Shown one piece after another: positions 1-8,913 of a stretch of DNA of 64,000 bases. Every line of letters begins with the position of its first letter. The stretch's first letter is position 1. The position numbers and the translations under genes are program-made. Source of the DNA: Deltaproteobacteria bacterium (GTDB lineage Bacteria; Desulfobacterota; Syntrophobacteria; Syntrophobacterales; Syntrophobacteraceae); assembly GCA_021780695.1 (NCBI GenBank), contig JAJXYD010000040.1:177385-241384 (forward strand). Reading direction: 5' to 3'. The notes beneath the pieces were generated by a model, which saw only the letters and a list, made by a program, of their open reading frames with translations, had not been told where the DNA came from and searched no databases.

Positions 1-842
1 AGCGGTTCGAGCAGCGGGGTTCCGTGGGCAAATACCGCTATATCGGTTGTCGTGCCGCCAACATCGAGCACAAGCGTGTCGCCTTGTCTGGAGGCAAAGG
101 GCAGGGCGCCCAGCACGCTTGCCGCAGGACCCGAAAAAATCGTCTGCTCCGGCGCATTGATGGAGGCTTCAAAGCTCATCGTCCCACCGTCGGCTTTTAG
201 CACGTAGATGGGAATTTCAAACCCCTTGCTCTTAAGCGACTGTTTTACGGCTTCGAAAAACAGCTTGTGGATCGGATGCACCGCCGCGTTTAGCCATGCG
301 GTGACGATCCTGCGGGGAAAATTCAGGGTCGCCGAAAGACTGTGGCCCGCTACCACGATATCGCACGCACGGCTTAAGATGCGCGCCATCTCAAGTTCGT
401 GTTTGGGATTTCGTACCGAAAACTTCGATATTACGGCGGCCCGGCGGATATTTTGGGCAAGAAATATGTCCGCGATTTCTTCTATTTCCCCTGCCCGCAG
501 AGGCTGGACCTCACGGCCCCGATGATCGATCGAGCCCGATACGCAGTAATAGTGGCTGCCGATCTGAAAGTTCGCCGGGTCAATACCGGGTCCGGCCGAT
601 ACGACCACGCCGATTTTTTCAAGCTTTCCCTCGGCAATGGCGTTGGTCGTAAGGGTTGTGCTAAGAACCGCGCGCGAGATAGCTCCGGGTTCCACGTTTG
701 CTGTAAGCTTGTCCAGACAGGCCCAAACGCAATCGAAAAGATTGCCGGTATCGGTTGCCACTTTTACCTGGGCTAAAATGGCGCCGTCTCCGATAAGCAC
801 TCCATCGGTGTGTGTGCCGCCAACGTCCAGACCGATTATCAT
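1..842 (-). CDS. Hydantoinase/oxoprolinase family protein, N-terminal part (runs off the window)
   Basis: Incomplete at the window edge: about 280 codons are visible, starting at ATG 842-840 behind an AAGGGGGTCC ribosome site. The protein opens MIIGLDVGGTHTDGV, an ASKHA-type phosphate-binding loop, and about 250 residues later has a second loop, LVLDVGGTTTDIAVF. This pairing is typical of the hydantoinase/oxoprolinase (HyuA) N-terminal and A domains, which open cyclic amides in an ATP-dependent way. Members of this family in anaerobes also act as ATP-dependent activators or methyl-hydantoin enzymes, so the substrate cannot be named. No partner gene (HyuB) is visible because the gene continues to the left. 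Confidence 0.8.
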   Translation of the reverse strand, partial: MIIGLDVGGTHTDGVLIGDGAILAQVKVATDTGNLFDCVWACLDKLTANVEPGAISRAVLSTTLTTNAIAEGKLEKIGVVVSAGPGIDPANFQIGSHYYCVSGSIDHRGREVQPLRAGEIEEIADIFLAQNIRRAAVISKFSVRNPKHELEMARILSRACDIVVAGHSLSATLNFPRRIVTAWLNAAVHPIHKLFFEAVKQSLKSKGFEIPIYVLKADGGTMSFEASINAPEQTIFSGPAASVLGALPFASRQGDTLVLDVGGTTTDIAVFAHGTPLLEP

Positions 843-957
843 TGGACCCCCTTGTAAGCGCATAAGGAGCAAATGTTTAACGGTGGGATCATACCCCCCG
901 GGCCGTGATTAGTGAATAGTGAATAGCGGCCCTTTGTCCCCGCTTTTCCCGTGCCTG

Positions 958-2625
958 TTACCTGTTGGCATACAACTCCAGAAGCATTTGCCTGCCCTTG
1001 GAATAATTGAGGCCTGAAAAGGCCCCCACCTGCTTTATGTGAAGATTTAGACGCCGGGCTTGACTAAGAAAGCTCCCGGCCTGTTTGCCGGCCACCAGGG
1101 CGAGCGCGCCGGGGTTTTTGCGCAAAAATTGAGCCGCCCCTTTCCCCGAGGTTAAAAGAGTCTTTGTCCCCAGCAGGAAAACCAGGCTGGGTTCGTCGTA
1201 GCCAACCGAACAGAGCCTGACGTTTTTGCCTCCGATCTCAGTGGCCGCATCCCTTACGCTTCTGCTAAGCCAGAGCGAGTTCATCCCGGGCAGTACCCAC
1301 TGGAGGCCGATCGCCAATACGATAGCGGTTGCCCCAACAGACGCCGCGGTAGCTCTCAGATAGCGGCGCCCGAGGAAGTCTCGGGAAGAAAAAAGCGCGC
1401 CGAGAATGGCCCCAACAGCCGCTGCAAGGCCCAGGGGCTCGAACCTGTGTTCCAGAAACCATGGCGCTAAAAGACAGCCTGCGCCAAGAAAGACGAGCAC
1501 GAGTTGGCATAAAAGATAGCCGGTTCTAACGAGTGTGGTGTCAAGTTCTTCGGCCTCGCCGTCCCGGCCCGAAATCAGGGTGTGGGCGATAAGAAGACAC
1601 AGGGCGGGATAGAGGGGTAATACGTAGTGAGGCAGCTTGGTTGGAACCAGCTCGAAGACAACCCAGGCAGGTATTAGCCAGGCGAGGCAAAAGCGTACGG
1701 CCAAAGTCGATTTACGCTTCCATGCCCGGTAGAGGGCCGCTCCGGCAAGCGGCGAGGCAGGCCAGAGGGTGAGGGGCAAAAGGAGCAGGTAGAAGCCGGG
1801 TGGAAATCCGTGGGATTCCTGGCCGGAAGCTACCTTGGAGAGAAAATCGCCCATTACGGCCTGGCGGTAAAAAGCCCCCTTGGTCGCAATGCCTATGGCG
1901 ATCATCCACGGGCTTACCAGAAGCGCCGTTACGGCCAGGCCGTAAAGAGGCTTAAGCCCCTTTAGCCACCCGATGTCCCTGTCGACCAGGCAAAGGCAGC
2001 CGATCGTCAGCAGCCCGATCATGGGCGCTACCGGCCCCTTTACAAGGATTCCCGCTGCCTGGGCGATCCAGAAGGTTAAAAAAAGTCCCATGCCTGCGGG
2101 TTTTTCCCCCTCACCTTGAAGATAGAAACCGGCAAGAGCGTATTGGGATGCCAGGATCGTTGCCAGCAGAACCGCGTCGGTTGTCGCAAGGTGGGCTTCT
2201 ACTACCAGAAGTATCGAAGCGGAGCAAAGAATTGCCCCCAGAAAACCGCTGGGTTCTCCAAAAAGCTTCTTTCCAAGGGCAAAGGTTAGAAGAACGGAAA
2301 AAATAGCGCCCAGAAGCGATGGGATGCGGTAGGGCCAGATTTTTCGCTCCGCGGCCCGCCCCGCAATTTCCGCCGCCGCCGATTGCAGCCAGTAGATCCC
2401 GATCGGTTTTTTATTTCGTTCGGTATTCTGGAAATTTATCCTTACGAAATCGCGGCTTTGGACCATCTGTTTTGAGGCCTGGGCGAACCTGGCTTCATCC
2501 CGGTCAACGGGGGGAAGGGCAAAAAGCCCCGGGATATAGAAAACGAGGCAGAGCAGGATAAGAAGAAAACACTTTGGAAGTGTCGAACCGGGTGGAGTAA
2601 TTTGAAGCGGTTTGCTTTGTTCCAC
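958..2625 (-). CDS. Membrane glycosyltransferase of the GT39/GT83 (ArnT/PMT-like) family
   Basis: 555 residues. A first membrane segment is followed by VDRDEARFAQ at residues 40-49, the acidic first periplasmic loop used by polyprenyl-phosphate-sugar-dependent GT-C enzymes such as ArnT. About a dozen hydrophobic segments follow, then a soluble C-terminal domain of about 100 residues. The expected role is transfer of a sugar from a lipid-linked donor to lipid A, a protein or a glycan on the outer face of the inner membrane; donor and acceptor cannot be read from sequence. The reading frame begins at a GTG (2625-2623) with no clear Shine-Dalgarno and no better start, so the exact N-terminus is uncertain. 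It lies downstream of the aminotransferase gene on the same strand but a strong hairpin separates them. Confidence 0.8.
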   Translation of the reverse strand: MEQSKPLQITPPGSTLPKCFLLILLCLVFYIPGLFALPPVDRDEARFAQASKQMVQSRDFVRINFQNTERNKKPIGIYWLQSAAAEIAGRAAERKIWPYRIPSLLGAIFSVLLTFALGKKLFGEPSGFLGAILCSASILLVVEAHLATTDAVLLATILASQYALAGFYLQGEGEKPAGMGLFLTFWIAQAAGILVKGPVAPMIGLLTIGCLCLVDRDIGWLKGLKPLYGLAVTALLVSPWMIAIGIATKGAFYRQAVMGDFLSKVASGQESHGFPPGFYLLLLPLTLWPASPLAGAALYRAWKRKSTLAVRFCLAWLIPAWVVFELVPTKLPHYVLPLYPALCLLIAHTLISGRDGEAEELDTTLVRTGYLLCQLVLVFLGAGCLLAPWFLEHRFEPLGLAAAVGAILGALFSSRDFLGRRYLRATAASVGATAIVLAIGLQWVLPGMNSLWLSRSVRDAATEIGGKNVRLCSVGYDEPSLVFLLGTKTLLTSGKGAAQFLRKNPGALALVAGKQAGSFLSQARRLNLHIKQVGAFSGLNYSKGRQMLLELYANR

Positions 2626-2744
2626 GTCGTTTGGGGACCGTTCCTGCCGGGGTCTGCACTTCGCAACGCGTATTCATCGGGAAGTCAGCCCGCTGTGGAG
2701 GGGCGGACCTTTGCCGGTCAGTCATGCCCGTCCAGGATTGAGAC

Positions 2745-2785
2745 GCAGCGCGGGAGGCTTCTTTAAGCCCGGCCCCCCGCGCTGC
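2745..2785. terminator. Compound hairpin between the aminotransferase and the glycosyltransferase
   Basis: GCAGCGCGGG at 2745-2754 pairs perfectly with CCCGCGCTGC at 2776-2785, with a smaller GGCTT/AAGCC stem inside the loop. There is no long U-tract on either strand, so it may act as a 3' end stabiliser or a weak terminator rather than a classic intrinsic terminator. Confidence 0.45.
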
Positions 2786-2803
2786 CGGTTTAACCGAGCT
2801 GTT

Positions 2804-4000
2804 CTAGCTCAATTTTGCAAGCGCCTTTTTTACCGCATCGAAGCCCTGCTCGATTTCCGCGTCTGAAAGAGCATAGGAAAACCGGATGCAGTCGTCCTCG
2901 CCGAAGGCCTCGCCGGGGACCACCGCCACGTGGGCCTCTTCCATCAAAAAATCGGCGAGATCGAGGGAGCCTTTTATAGTGCGGGTTCCGAATTTTTTCC
3001 CGTAGTAGGCGCTAAAATTGGGGAAGACGTAAAAAGCTCCATCAGGGGCTGCGCAGGTTACCTTCTCCATTCCGGAGAGGAGCTCCAGTACCCGGGCGCA
3101 CCGCGCCTCAAAGACCTTGGCCATTTCCATGGCCGCCTTCTGATCTCCGGCCAGCGCCTCCACGCTTGCCCACTGTGAAATGGAGCAGGCGTTGCTCGTT
3201 ACCTGGCTCTGGAAGTCCGTGGCAGCCTTTATGACGGTCTTGTCGCCTAACAGGTACCCGATCCGCCATCCGGTCATGCAATAGCTTTTACTTACCCCGT
3301 TGACAATAAAGATCCGATCGCGGAGACGTTCCTCCACCATTCCCAGGCTTACCCATTTGCGGCCGCCAAAAAGAATCCGGTAGTAGATATCATCGCTTAC
3401 GACCAAAACATTTTCGTGGCGCAAAAGAACCTGGGCGATCGCCTCCAGTTCCTTCTGGCCGTAGTACTTGCCCGTCGGGTTGGAGGGGCTGTTTAGTATG
3501 AGAAGACGGGTTTTTGGGGTTATGGCCTTCTCGAGATTTTCCGGACGCAGTATGAAGCCGTCTTTTTCCGGGCAGGTGACCACGACCGGTTTGGCGTTTG
3601 CAAGATTTACCATGTCCGGATAGCTCACCCAGTAGGGCGAGGGCACTATCACCTCGTCGCCGGGGTCGAGCAGGGTCATAAAAAGGTTATAGAGGGCGTG
3701 TTTGCCGCCGTTTGAAACCAAAACGTTTTCCCGTCCGTAGGAAATGCCGTAATCGGCCTTTATAGTGGCGCATATCGCGTCTTTTAACTCGTTTATTCCG
3801 CCAACCGCCGTATAGCGGGTCCGGCCTTTGCCGATGCTTTCAATACCCGCGTTTCCAATATTTTTAGGAGTATCGAAGTCCGGCTCGCCAACACCGAAAT
3901 TGATAATCTTTACGCCGCTTTTTTTGAGTTCGTTTGCCTTGGCGTTAATCGCCAGGGTGGCAGAAGGTTTTATCCTGCCGATCATTGCAGATAACTTCAT
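2804..4000 (-). CDS. aspC: Class I aminotransferase, aspartate aminotransferase type
   Basis: 398 residues, fold-type I PLP enzyme. NFGVGEPDFDTP is at residues 34-45, the PLP lysine is in VSKSY (Lys238), and SPSNPTGK is at 171-178. It probably interconverts aspartate/2-oxoglutarate and oxaloacetate/glutamate, and close relatives also aminate prephenate. I start it at ATG 4000 (MKLSAMIGR), which has GGAG eight bases upstream and matches the family N-terminus; a longer reading to 4102 would only add sequence inside truA. Its first 56 bases overlap the end of truA, so argC, truA and this gene are probably translated from one message. Substrate preference (Asp, Tyr or prephenate) is not resolvable here. 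Confidence 0.88.
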   Translation of the reverse strand: MKLSAMIGRIKPSATLAINAKANELKKSGVKIINFGVGEPDFDTPKNIGNAGIESIGKGRTRYTAVGGINELKDAICATIKADYGISYGRENVLVSNGGKHALYNLFMTLLDPGDEVIVPSPYWVSYPDMVNLANAKPVVVTCPEKDGFILRPENLEKAITPKTRLLILNSPSNPTGKYYGQKELEAIAQVLLRHENVLVVSDDIYYRILFGGRKWVSLGMVEERLRDRIFIVNGVSKSYCMTGWRIGYLLGDKTVIKAATDFQSQVTSNACSISQWASVEALAGDQKAAMEMAKVFEARCARVLELLSGMEKVTCAAPDGAFYVFPNFSAYYGKKFGTRTIKGSLDLADFLMEEAHVAVVPGEAFGEDDCIRFSYALSDAEIEQGFDAVKKALAKLS

Positions 4001-4814
4001 CTCGATTGTCTCCGCTGGATAGTCCACCGTTTTGTCCATAGTTGACCCAGACAAGATAAAGACCACGACCCGGAGCGGTAATGCCTGCCTGCCTGCGATC
4101 ACCGCTTTTTAAAACTCGCTTGAAATCCTCTGTCGTCTTCTTTCCCTTGCCTACCTCGACGAGCGTGCCCGTCAGATTCCGTACCATATGCCGCAAAAAA
4201 CCGTCGGCTTCGAAAGTAAACTTCAACCTCTGGGGTCCCATATGTTCCAGTTCGGCCCTCAGCATGGTGCGTGAGGTCGATGAAACCGGGGAACCCGAGG
4301 CCATAAAGGCCGAAAAGTCGTTCTCACCGCATATTATTTTCAGGCACTCCCTCATCGGGTCGATCGCAAGAGGGGTTCGCACATGCCAGATGTATTTGCG
4401 CAAAAGTGCCGATGGCGCCTGGCGGTTAAGAATGTGGTACTCATAGACCTTGCTTACAGCTGAAAAACGCGCATGAAAAGATCTTGGCGCCTCCTGTGCC
4501 GCGATAACCGCAATATCGTCGGGAAGAAGGCTGTTTAGCCCCTTCTGGATTTGCTCCGCGCTAAGGCGCGAGCGCACCCGAAAATTTATAACCTGCCCTT
4601 TGGCGTGAACTCCCGCATCGGTTCTGCCCGATGCGTTGATGGAGACCCTTTGGCCCAGCATGATCCCAAGGCGCGACTCGATCACTTCCTGGATGGTAAG
4701 GGAACCGGCCTGGCGCTGCCATCCGTGGTAGCCGCCTCCGTCGTATTCGACCACGAGCTTTATATTGCGCTCGGGGTAGATTACAGCGCCCCTCCCATCT
4801 TCTAGGGCTGCCAT
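3945..4814 (-). CDS. truA: tRNA pseudouridine(38-40) synthase TruA
   Basis: 289 residues. [15 protein letters not shown] near residue 21 and the catalytic motif [11 protein letters not shown], with nucleophile Asp66, identify TruA, which isomerises uridines 38, 39 and 40 in the anticodon arm of many tRNAs. The C-terminal half has [11 protein letters not shown], also family-typical. The ATG at 4814 sits inside the end of argC (13-base overlap) with AGAAG just upstream; an N-terminal extension to 4928 would be unlike any TruA and lies wholly in argC. The 3' end overlaps the downstream aminotransferase by 56 bases, an unusually long same-strand overlap. Confidence 0.95.
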   Translation of the reverse strand: MAALEDGRGAVIYPERNIKLVVEYDGGGYHGWQRQAGSLTIQEVIESRLGIMLGQRVSINASGRTDAGVHAKGQVINFRVRSRLSAEQIQKGLNSLLPDDIAVIAAQEAPRSFHARFSAVSKVYEYHILNRQAPSALLRKYIWHVRTPLAIDPMRECLKIICGENDFSAFMASGSPVSSTSRTMLRAELEHMGPQRLKFTFEADGFLRHMVRNLTGTLVEVGKGKKTTEDFKRVLKSGDRRQAGITAPGRGLYLVWVNYGQNGGLSSGDNRDEVICNDRQDKTFCHPGD

Positions 4815-5836
4815 GGGGCTTCTTTTAGTCCGCTGTGCTCGGGCAGTCCGCTCATCAGGTTCATATTGCAGACGGCCTGTCCGGAGGCGCCCCGGGTAAG
4901 ATTGTCGATTGCCGAAATTACTATGCACCGGTTGGTGCGCGGATCGACTTTCCAGCCCAGATCGCAGAAATTGCTACCCCTCACATGAAGAGTTACCGGA
5001 AGATTATCCGCGCCGAGGCGCACAAAATGCTCATCGTGGTAAAAATCCTCAAAAGCCTTGTCTATATCGGATTTTTGCACTCCGGGCCTCAAATTGGAAT
5101 AAACCGTGCTCAGAATCCCTCTTGTCATCGGGACAAGGTGCGGGGTAAAGCTGATGGTGACGTTTGAGCCGGCCAGAACGCTCAGTTCCTGCTCGATTTC
5201 GGGCGTATGGCGGTGTTCGCCCACCTTGTATGCCTTAAACCCATCGTTTACCTCGCAGTAATGGGTTCCAAGCGAGACGGTTCTACCCGCTCCGGATACT
5301 CCCGATTTGGAATCGGCTATTATCGTTGCCGCATCGATGAGGCCGCGCCGAAGAAGGGGAGCAACGGCGAGAATAACGCTGGTCGGGTAACAGCCGGGAT
5401 TGGCCACAAGACGGGCCTTGCGGATTTTTTCCCTGTAGAGTTCGGGCAGCCCGTAGACGGCTTCGCCCAGAAGCTCCGGGGTCTTGTGCTCCGTATACCA
5501 CTGCCGGTAGACCTCGGGGTCTCTTAGCCGGTAATCGGCGCTCAAATCGACAACCTTTACCCCTCGGGCAAGAAGGGCCGGAATTATTTCCATCGAAGCC
5601 TGGTGCGGCATGGCCGTAAAGACCAGCTCGGATTGGTCCGCGAGCTTCTCGGGGTCGGTGTCTTCGAACACCAGGTCGTAGTGGTGCTTGAAAGCCGGAT
5701 AGAAGTCGTCGAGGCGCACGCCTTTTTGCTGCCTCGATGTAATCGTTGTCACACTTACCGACGGGTGGGCGCGGAGAATGCGCAACAGCTCGAATCCAGT
5801 GTAGCCCGAAGCTCCGGCGATGGCGACCTTCATCAT
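4802..5836 (-). CDS. argC: N-acetyl-gamma-glutamyl-phosphate reductase
   Basis: 344 residues. It catalyses the NADPH-dependent third step of arginine/ornithine synthesis. GASGYTG at residues 8-14 is the dinucleotide-binding loop, and VANPGCYPT carries the catalytic thiol Cys149; GEHRHTPEI contributes the family histidine. The start is the first of two tandem ATG codons at 5836 behind GAGGGA. It opens a cluster with truA and the aminotransferase gene. A strong terminator-like hairpin ends only 14 bases before the start codon, suggesting expression by read-through or attenuation. The other arginine genes here are argJ (39650-40864) and a NAG synthase (43548-44003). Confidence 0.96.
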   Translation of the reverse strand: MMKVAIAGASGYTGFELLRILRAHPSVSVTTITSRQQKGVRLDDFYPAFKHHYDLVFEDTDPEKLADQSELVFTAMPHQASMEIIPALLARGVKVVDLSADYRLRDPEVYRQWYTEHKTPELLGEAVYGLPELYREKIRKARLVANPGCYPTSVILAVAPLLRRGLIDAATIIADSKSGVSGAGRTVSLGTHYCEVNDGFKAYKVGEHRHTPEIEQELSVLAGSNVTISFTPHLVPMTRGILSTVYSNLRPGVQKSDIDKAFEDFYHDEHFVRLGADNLPVTLHVRGSNFCDLGWKVDPRTNRCIVISAIDNLTRGASGQAVCNMNLMSGLPEHSGLKEAPWQP

Positions 5837-5850
5837 AGCGATGTCCCTCG

Positions 5851-5888
5851 AAAAAAAAGTAAAGGCGCGTGCACATAAGTGCAGCGCC
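5851..5888 (-). terminator. Intrinsic terminator after rplM-rpsI, abutting the argC ribosome site
   Basis: On the minus strand, two 5-bp helices (GGCGC/GCGCC and TGCAC/GTGCA, positions 5864-5888, one bulged base at 5869, loop of four) are followed by TTTACTTTTTTTT (5863-5851). The T-tract ends 14 bases before the argC ATG, leaving room only for its GAGGGA site. Confidence 0.8.
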
Positions 5889-5906
5889 CAACTATCGATT
5901 GGTAAC

Positions 5907-5930
5907 CGGCAAACCAGCTGTCGGCAAACC
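5907..5930. repeat. Two direct copies of CGGCAAACC
   Basis: CGGCAAACC occurs at 5907-5915 and again at 5922-5930, 15 bp apart, in the 87 bp between rpsI and the argC-proximal terminator. This could be a protein-binding site in the argC leader, or chance; the spacing is not a whole number of helical turns. Confidence 0.3.
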
Positions 5931-5975
5931 GCAAACGCTTTTTTAACGTTAACAACCCGCTATCGGCTGCGCTTA

Positions 5976-6368
5976 CTAACGCTTCGAATACTGGAACCGC
6001 GCCCTGGCGCTCTTGCGGCCATACTTTTTGCGTTCCTTGACTCGGGAGTCGCGGGTAAGGAAACCGGCTCGCTTCAATACTTCCCGGTATTCGGGGTTTA
6101 TTTCGAGCAATGCCTTGGAAATGCCGTGGCGAATCGCTCCGGCCTGGCCGGAAATCCCGCCACCCATCACATTGACCGAGATGTCGAGCTTGCCCAGAGT
6201 GCCTGTAAGAGAAAGAGGCTGAGCAATCACCATCTTGCTCGTTTCTCTATCCAGATACTCATCGGAGGGCTTTTTGTTTATCACAATGACACCCGTGCCG
6301 GATTGAAGCCAAACCCGCGCTATCGAGGTCTTTCTTTTTCCTGTGGCATAAAACCGTTGTTCGGCCAT
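5976..6368 (-). CDS. rpsI: Small ribosomal subunit protein uS9
   Basis: 130 residues, the normal length. It has the N-terminal [13 protein letters not shown], central [15 protein letters not shown] and the basic C-terminal tail [17 protein letters not shown] that reaches the ribosomal P site. It follows rplM by 11 bases, the nearly universal L13-S9 operon order, and is followed by an intrinsic terminator at 5851-5888. Nothing is unusual about the protein. Confidence 0.98.
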   Translation of the reverse strand: MAEQRFYATGKRKTSIARVWLQSGTGVIVINKKPSDEYLDRETSKMVIAQPLSLTGTLGKLDISVNVMGGGISGQAGAIRHGISKALLEINPEYREVLKRAGFLTRDSRVKERKKYGRKSARARFQYSKR

Positions 6369-6379
6369 TTAAAAAGCTC

Positions 6380-6826
6380 CTAGCTGCTATATTTCACGAT
6401 GGGTTTGAAAACCTCGGGCTGTTGAGCCCCGTGAGGATGATCGGGACCGGTGTAGACCTTGAGCTTCTTTATGAGCTGGCGCCCCAACCGATTTTTTGGC
6501 AGCATCCCCCAGACCGCAAGGCGTATCATACGCTCAGGGCTCCGCTCGCTGAGCTTACGGGCAGAGGTTTCTTTCATTCCACCCATGTAGCCGCTGTAGT
6601 GATAATAGGTCTTTTTGTCCCACTTATTGCCGGTAAGCTTTACTTTTGCGGCATTTACCACAACGACGAAGTCGCCAAGGTCCACGTGGGGGGTGAAGGT
6701 CGTCAGGTGCTTGCCACGGATGCGCATTGCAATCTGACTTGCGAGCCTGCCCAGTGCCAGATTTTCGGCATCGACCACTATCCATTTGCGCTTTTCCGGT
6801 TCGAACTTGGCGCTTTCAGTTTTCAT
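6380..6826 (-). CDS. rplM: Large ribosomal subunit protein uL13
   Basis: 148 residues. Diagnostic stretches are KWIVVDAENLALGRLAS, the GDFVVVVNA strand and HPHGAQQPEVF near the C-terminus. It is the first gene of the rplM-rpsI operon, read from a strong sigma-70-type promoter at 6867-6895, which leaves an untranslated leader of only about 35 bases. That is too short for an L13-binding leader structure like those described in some other bacteria. Confidence 0.98.
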   Translation of the reverse strand: MKTESAKFEPEKRKWIVVDAENLALGRLASQIAMRIRGKHLTTFTPHVDLGDFVVVVNAAKVKLTGNKWDKKTYYHYSGYMGGMKETSARKLSERSPERMIRLAVWGMLPKNRLGRQLIKKLKVYTGPDHPHGAQQPEVFKPIVKYSS

Positions 6827-6866
6827 CGCTGAACACTCCGATGGGGAAAATTAGCTAAAGAGCTGG

Positions 6867-6895
6867 ATATTACCGATCCCCCACAGCCTTGTCAA
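6867..6895 (-). promoter_or_regulatory. Sigma-70 promoter for rplM-rpsI
   Basis: Minus-strand TTGACA (6895-6890), a 17-base spacer, then TAATAT (6872-6867). The predicted start is near 6860, about 35 bases before the rplM ATG. The -35 hexamer is perfect. Confidence 0.75.
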
Positions 6896-7076
6896 TTAAA
6901 AAACAATCTCTGGGCGGAGATGACATCATCTCCTGCCGGACATTGTTAAATATCCTAAAGGGCGGCGCACTGCAACACTAAAGCTTCTTTACTCAAAAAA
7001 AATTATAAAATCATTTCATAACCGCTGCTTAGGTCCGGAACGCATCATAATTTCTTTCAAAATTCCTTTTAAAAGC

Positions 7077-7104
7077 TTGCTATTCCCGATTCAATCTCTA
7101 TAAT
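7077..7104 (+). promoter_or_regulatory. Promoter for the DEAD-box helicase gene
   Basis: TTGCTA (7077-7082), a 16-base spacer and a perfect TATAAT (7099-7104). Transcription would start near 7111, giving an untranslated leader of about 315 bases before the ATG at 7427. Confidence 0.55.
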
Positions 7105-7426
7105 AAGTGGCTGAATGGGTTTTTGACGCCCGCTAAACCGGGAAAACCGGTTTTCCGCTAAGAGCTTCTTTAAACCCCACCATCGATCACTGACCTCCTT
7201 GCACTCCGCACATTATTTGTTGCATAGCATATCGGTTGGCGACGATGTTTTTGTGCCGACCACACACGAAGGCGTTTTCCGCTGCGAATTAATTTACGCG
7301 CCGCTATTGGGTCAATCGAATTTTTGCAGAAGGTTGCAGCCCCAACCGCAGCTTTAGGTCTGCTCTTCGTCCGGCCCCCGTGGTTCGGATTCCATTTACC
7401 TGTAATTATTAAGGAATGCCAATTTT

Positions 7427-8734
7427 ATGTCATTTGAAACACTGCAACTTGCCCCCTCAATCCTGAAAGCGTTAACCAAATGCGGCCATGATGCCCCAAC
7501 TCCCATCCAGAAGGAAGCAATTCCTAAGGCGCTTTCGGGCAGGGACCTGATTGCATCGGCAAATACCGGGACGGGGAAAACGGCGGCCTTCGTTCTGCCC
7601 GCCCTTCAAAAGATCTCGAGTGCTCCAGCCCAAAAAAAAGGCCTGAGGGTACTGGTCCTTACGCCCACGCGCGAACTTGCCGAGCAAATTGCCAGGGCGA
7701 CCTCCAGGTATGGTAAATACCTGAAGGTGCACAGCGTCGCCATCTATGGGGGCATGCCCTTTGGCGACCAGATAAGGGCTCTATCCCAGTCGCCGGAAAT
7801 GATCATAGCAACCCCCGGCAGGTTGATCGACCATATTTGGCGAGGCCGCATAAATTTAACAAACGTCGAGCTCTTCATCCTCGATGAAGCCGATCGCATG
7901 CTGGATATGGGATTTATAGACGATGTGGAATTTGTTTCCGAGGCCATGCCCGAAGAATGCCAGACGCTTCTTTTCGCCGCGACGATGAATCAGGCGGCAA
8001 TCAAGTTTTCGGAAAAATTCATGAAAAATCCCGATCGTGTGGAATTGGCCAAAAATGGTAAAATTACCCACGATAAAATCGAGCAGCGCCTCCATGTCGC
8101 CGACAACTACCAGCATAAGGCGAAGATCTTAAGGCGGTTGTGTTCGGATGAGGCTTTAAGCCGGGCCATAGTCTTTTCGGCCACGAAAAAGGATGCCGAC
8201 AGCCTCGCCCGGGAGCTCAGAGGCGAAGGTTTCGGGGTTGCCGCTTTGCATGGCGATATGACCCAGACCATCCGCAATAGAACAATGGAAAATATGAGAC
8301 GGGGCAAGATAAAAATCCTGGTGGCTACCGACGTGGCGGCTCGTGGAATTGACATAACCGGGATAAGCCATGTTATAAATTTCGACCTGCCCAGATCGGC
8401 CGAAGATTATGTCAACCGAATCGGGCGAACCGGACGGGCCTCTGCCTCCGGAGTTGCCATCTCACTTGTTTCCCAGGCTGATTTTCGCTACCTCGAGCTA
8501 ATCGAGCGCTACATAGGCCAAAACCTAAATGTTCACGTTCTGCCCGGTTTGGAACCTACTCGCCCCCTGGCGGGCACAAAAAAATCCAAAACGGGTTCCC
8601 AGGCACCCTTTCAAAAGAATCGAAAGCCGCCTTTTGCCGGCTCCAGGCGCCGTGGGGCAGCCCCAAAGCCCGGTAGCCGTTCGGGAGGCTTTAAAGCAGG
8701 CGCTAAAAGATCGGCTCCGCCTGAAGCGCTCTAA
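7427..8734 (+). CDS. rhlE: DEAD-box RNA helicase, RhlE type
   Basis: 435 residues. In order it has the Q motif (APTPIQ, 23-28), Walker A ANTGTGKT (45-52), PTRELAEQ, the DEAD box in LDEADRMLDMGF, FAATM as motif III (Ala replaces the usual Ser of SAT), VATDVAARGIDI and NRIGRTGRA. A basic, low-complexity tail of about 60 residues rich in Lys, Arg, Gly and Pro follows, typical of RhlE-like proteins that bind structured RNA. The likely role is ATP-dependent RNA unwinding in ribosome assembly or mRNA decay. The long structured leader recalls cold-inducible helicase genes, but cold regulation is inference only. Confidence 0.9.
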   Translation: MSFETLQLAPSILKALTKCGHDAPTPIQKEAIPKALSGRDLIASANTGTGKTAAFVLPALQKISSAPAQKKGLRVLVLTPTRELAEQIARATSRYGKYLKVHSVAIYGGMPFGDQIRALSQSPEMIIATPGRLIDHIWRGRINLTNVELFILDEADRMLDMGFIDDVEFVSEAMPEECQTLLFAATMNQAAIKFSEKFMKNPDRVELAKNGKITHDKIEQRLHVADNYQHKAKILRRLCSDEALSRAIVFSATKKDADSLARELRGEGFGVAALHGDMTQTIRNRTMENMRRGKIKILVATDVAARGIDITGISHVINFDLPRSAEDYVNRIGRTGRASASGVAISLVSQADFRYLELIERYIGQNLNVHVLPGLEPTRPLAGTKKSKTGSQAPFQKNRKPPFAGSRRRGAAPKPGSRSGGFKAGAKRSAPPEAL

Positions 8735-8749
8735 AAAATGGGAAGGCTC

Positions 8750-8820
8750 GCCGCGACTTGCCTTGAGTCGCGGCTTTAAGCCTTCAGGATCACCGGATAA
8801 AACGCCCTTGCGTTTTATCC
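8750..8820 (+). terminator. Two consecutive hairpins after the helicase gene
   Basis: GCCGCGACT (8750-8758) pairs with AGTCGCGGC (8766-8774), followed by TTTAAG. Then GGATAAAACG (8795-8804) pairs with CGTTTTATCC (8811-8820). Both arms are perfect. U-tracts are short, so this is a probable but not textbook terminator. Confidence 0.5.
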
Positions 8821-8913
8821 CTCGAAATATTTCGCACTCAAGAAAACCGTTGTGAAAAAGATGCGGATGAAACATAATCGAGCTTCTCCCGGTCTTGGAT
8901 TCGGAAGAGCACG

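Larger units (their letters stand above)
6827..7426. other. 600-bp intergenic region between divergent rplM and the helicase
   Basis: No gene seen. It holds the rplM promoter (6867-6895), an A/T-rich stretch around 6985-7100, a helicase promoter (7077-7104) and a leader of about 315 bases. Two stems in the leader are clear: AAACCGG/CCGGTTT (7135-7141 with 7147-7153, loop GAAAA) and a nested hairpin, GCAGA/TCTGC (7326-7330 with 7359-7363) enclosing GGTTG/CAACC (7332-7336 with 7343-7347). Confidence 0.6.
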
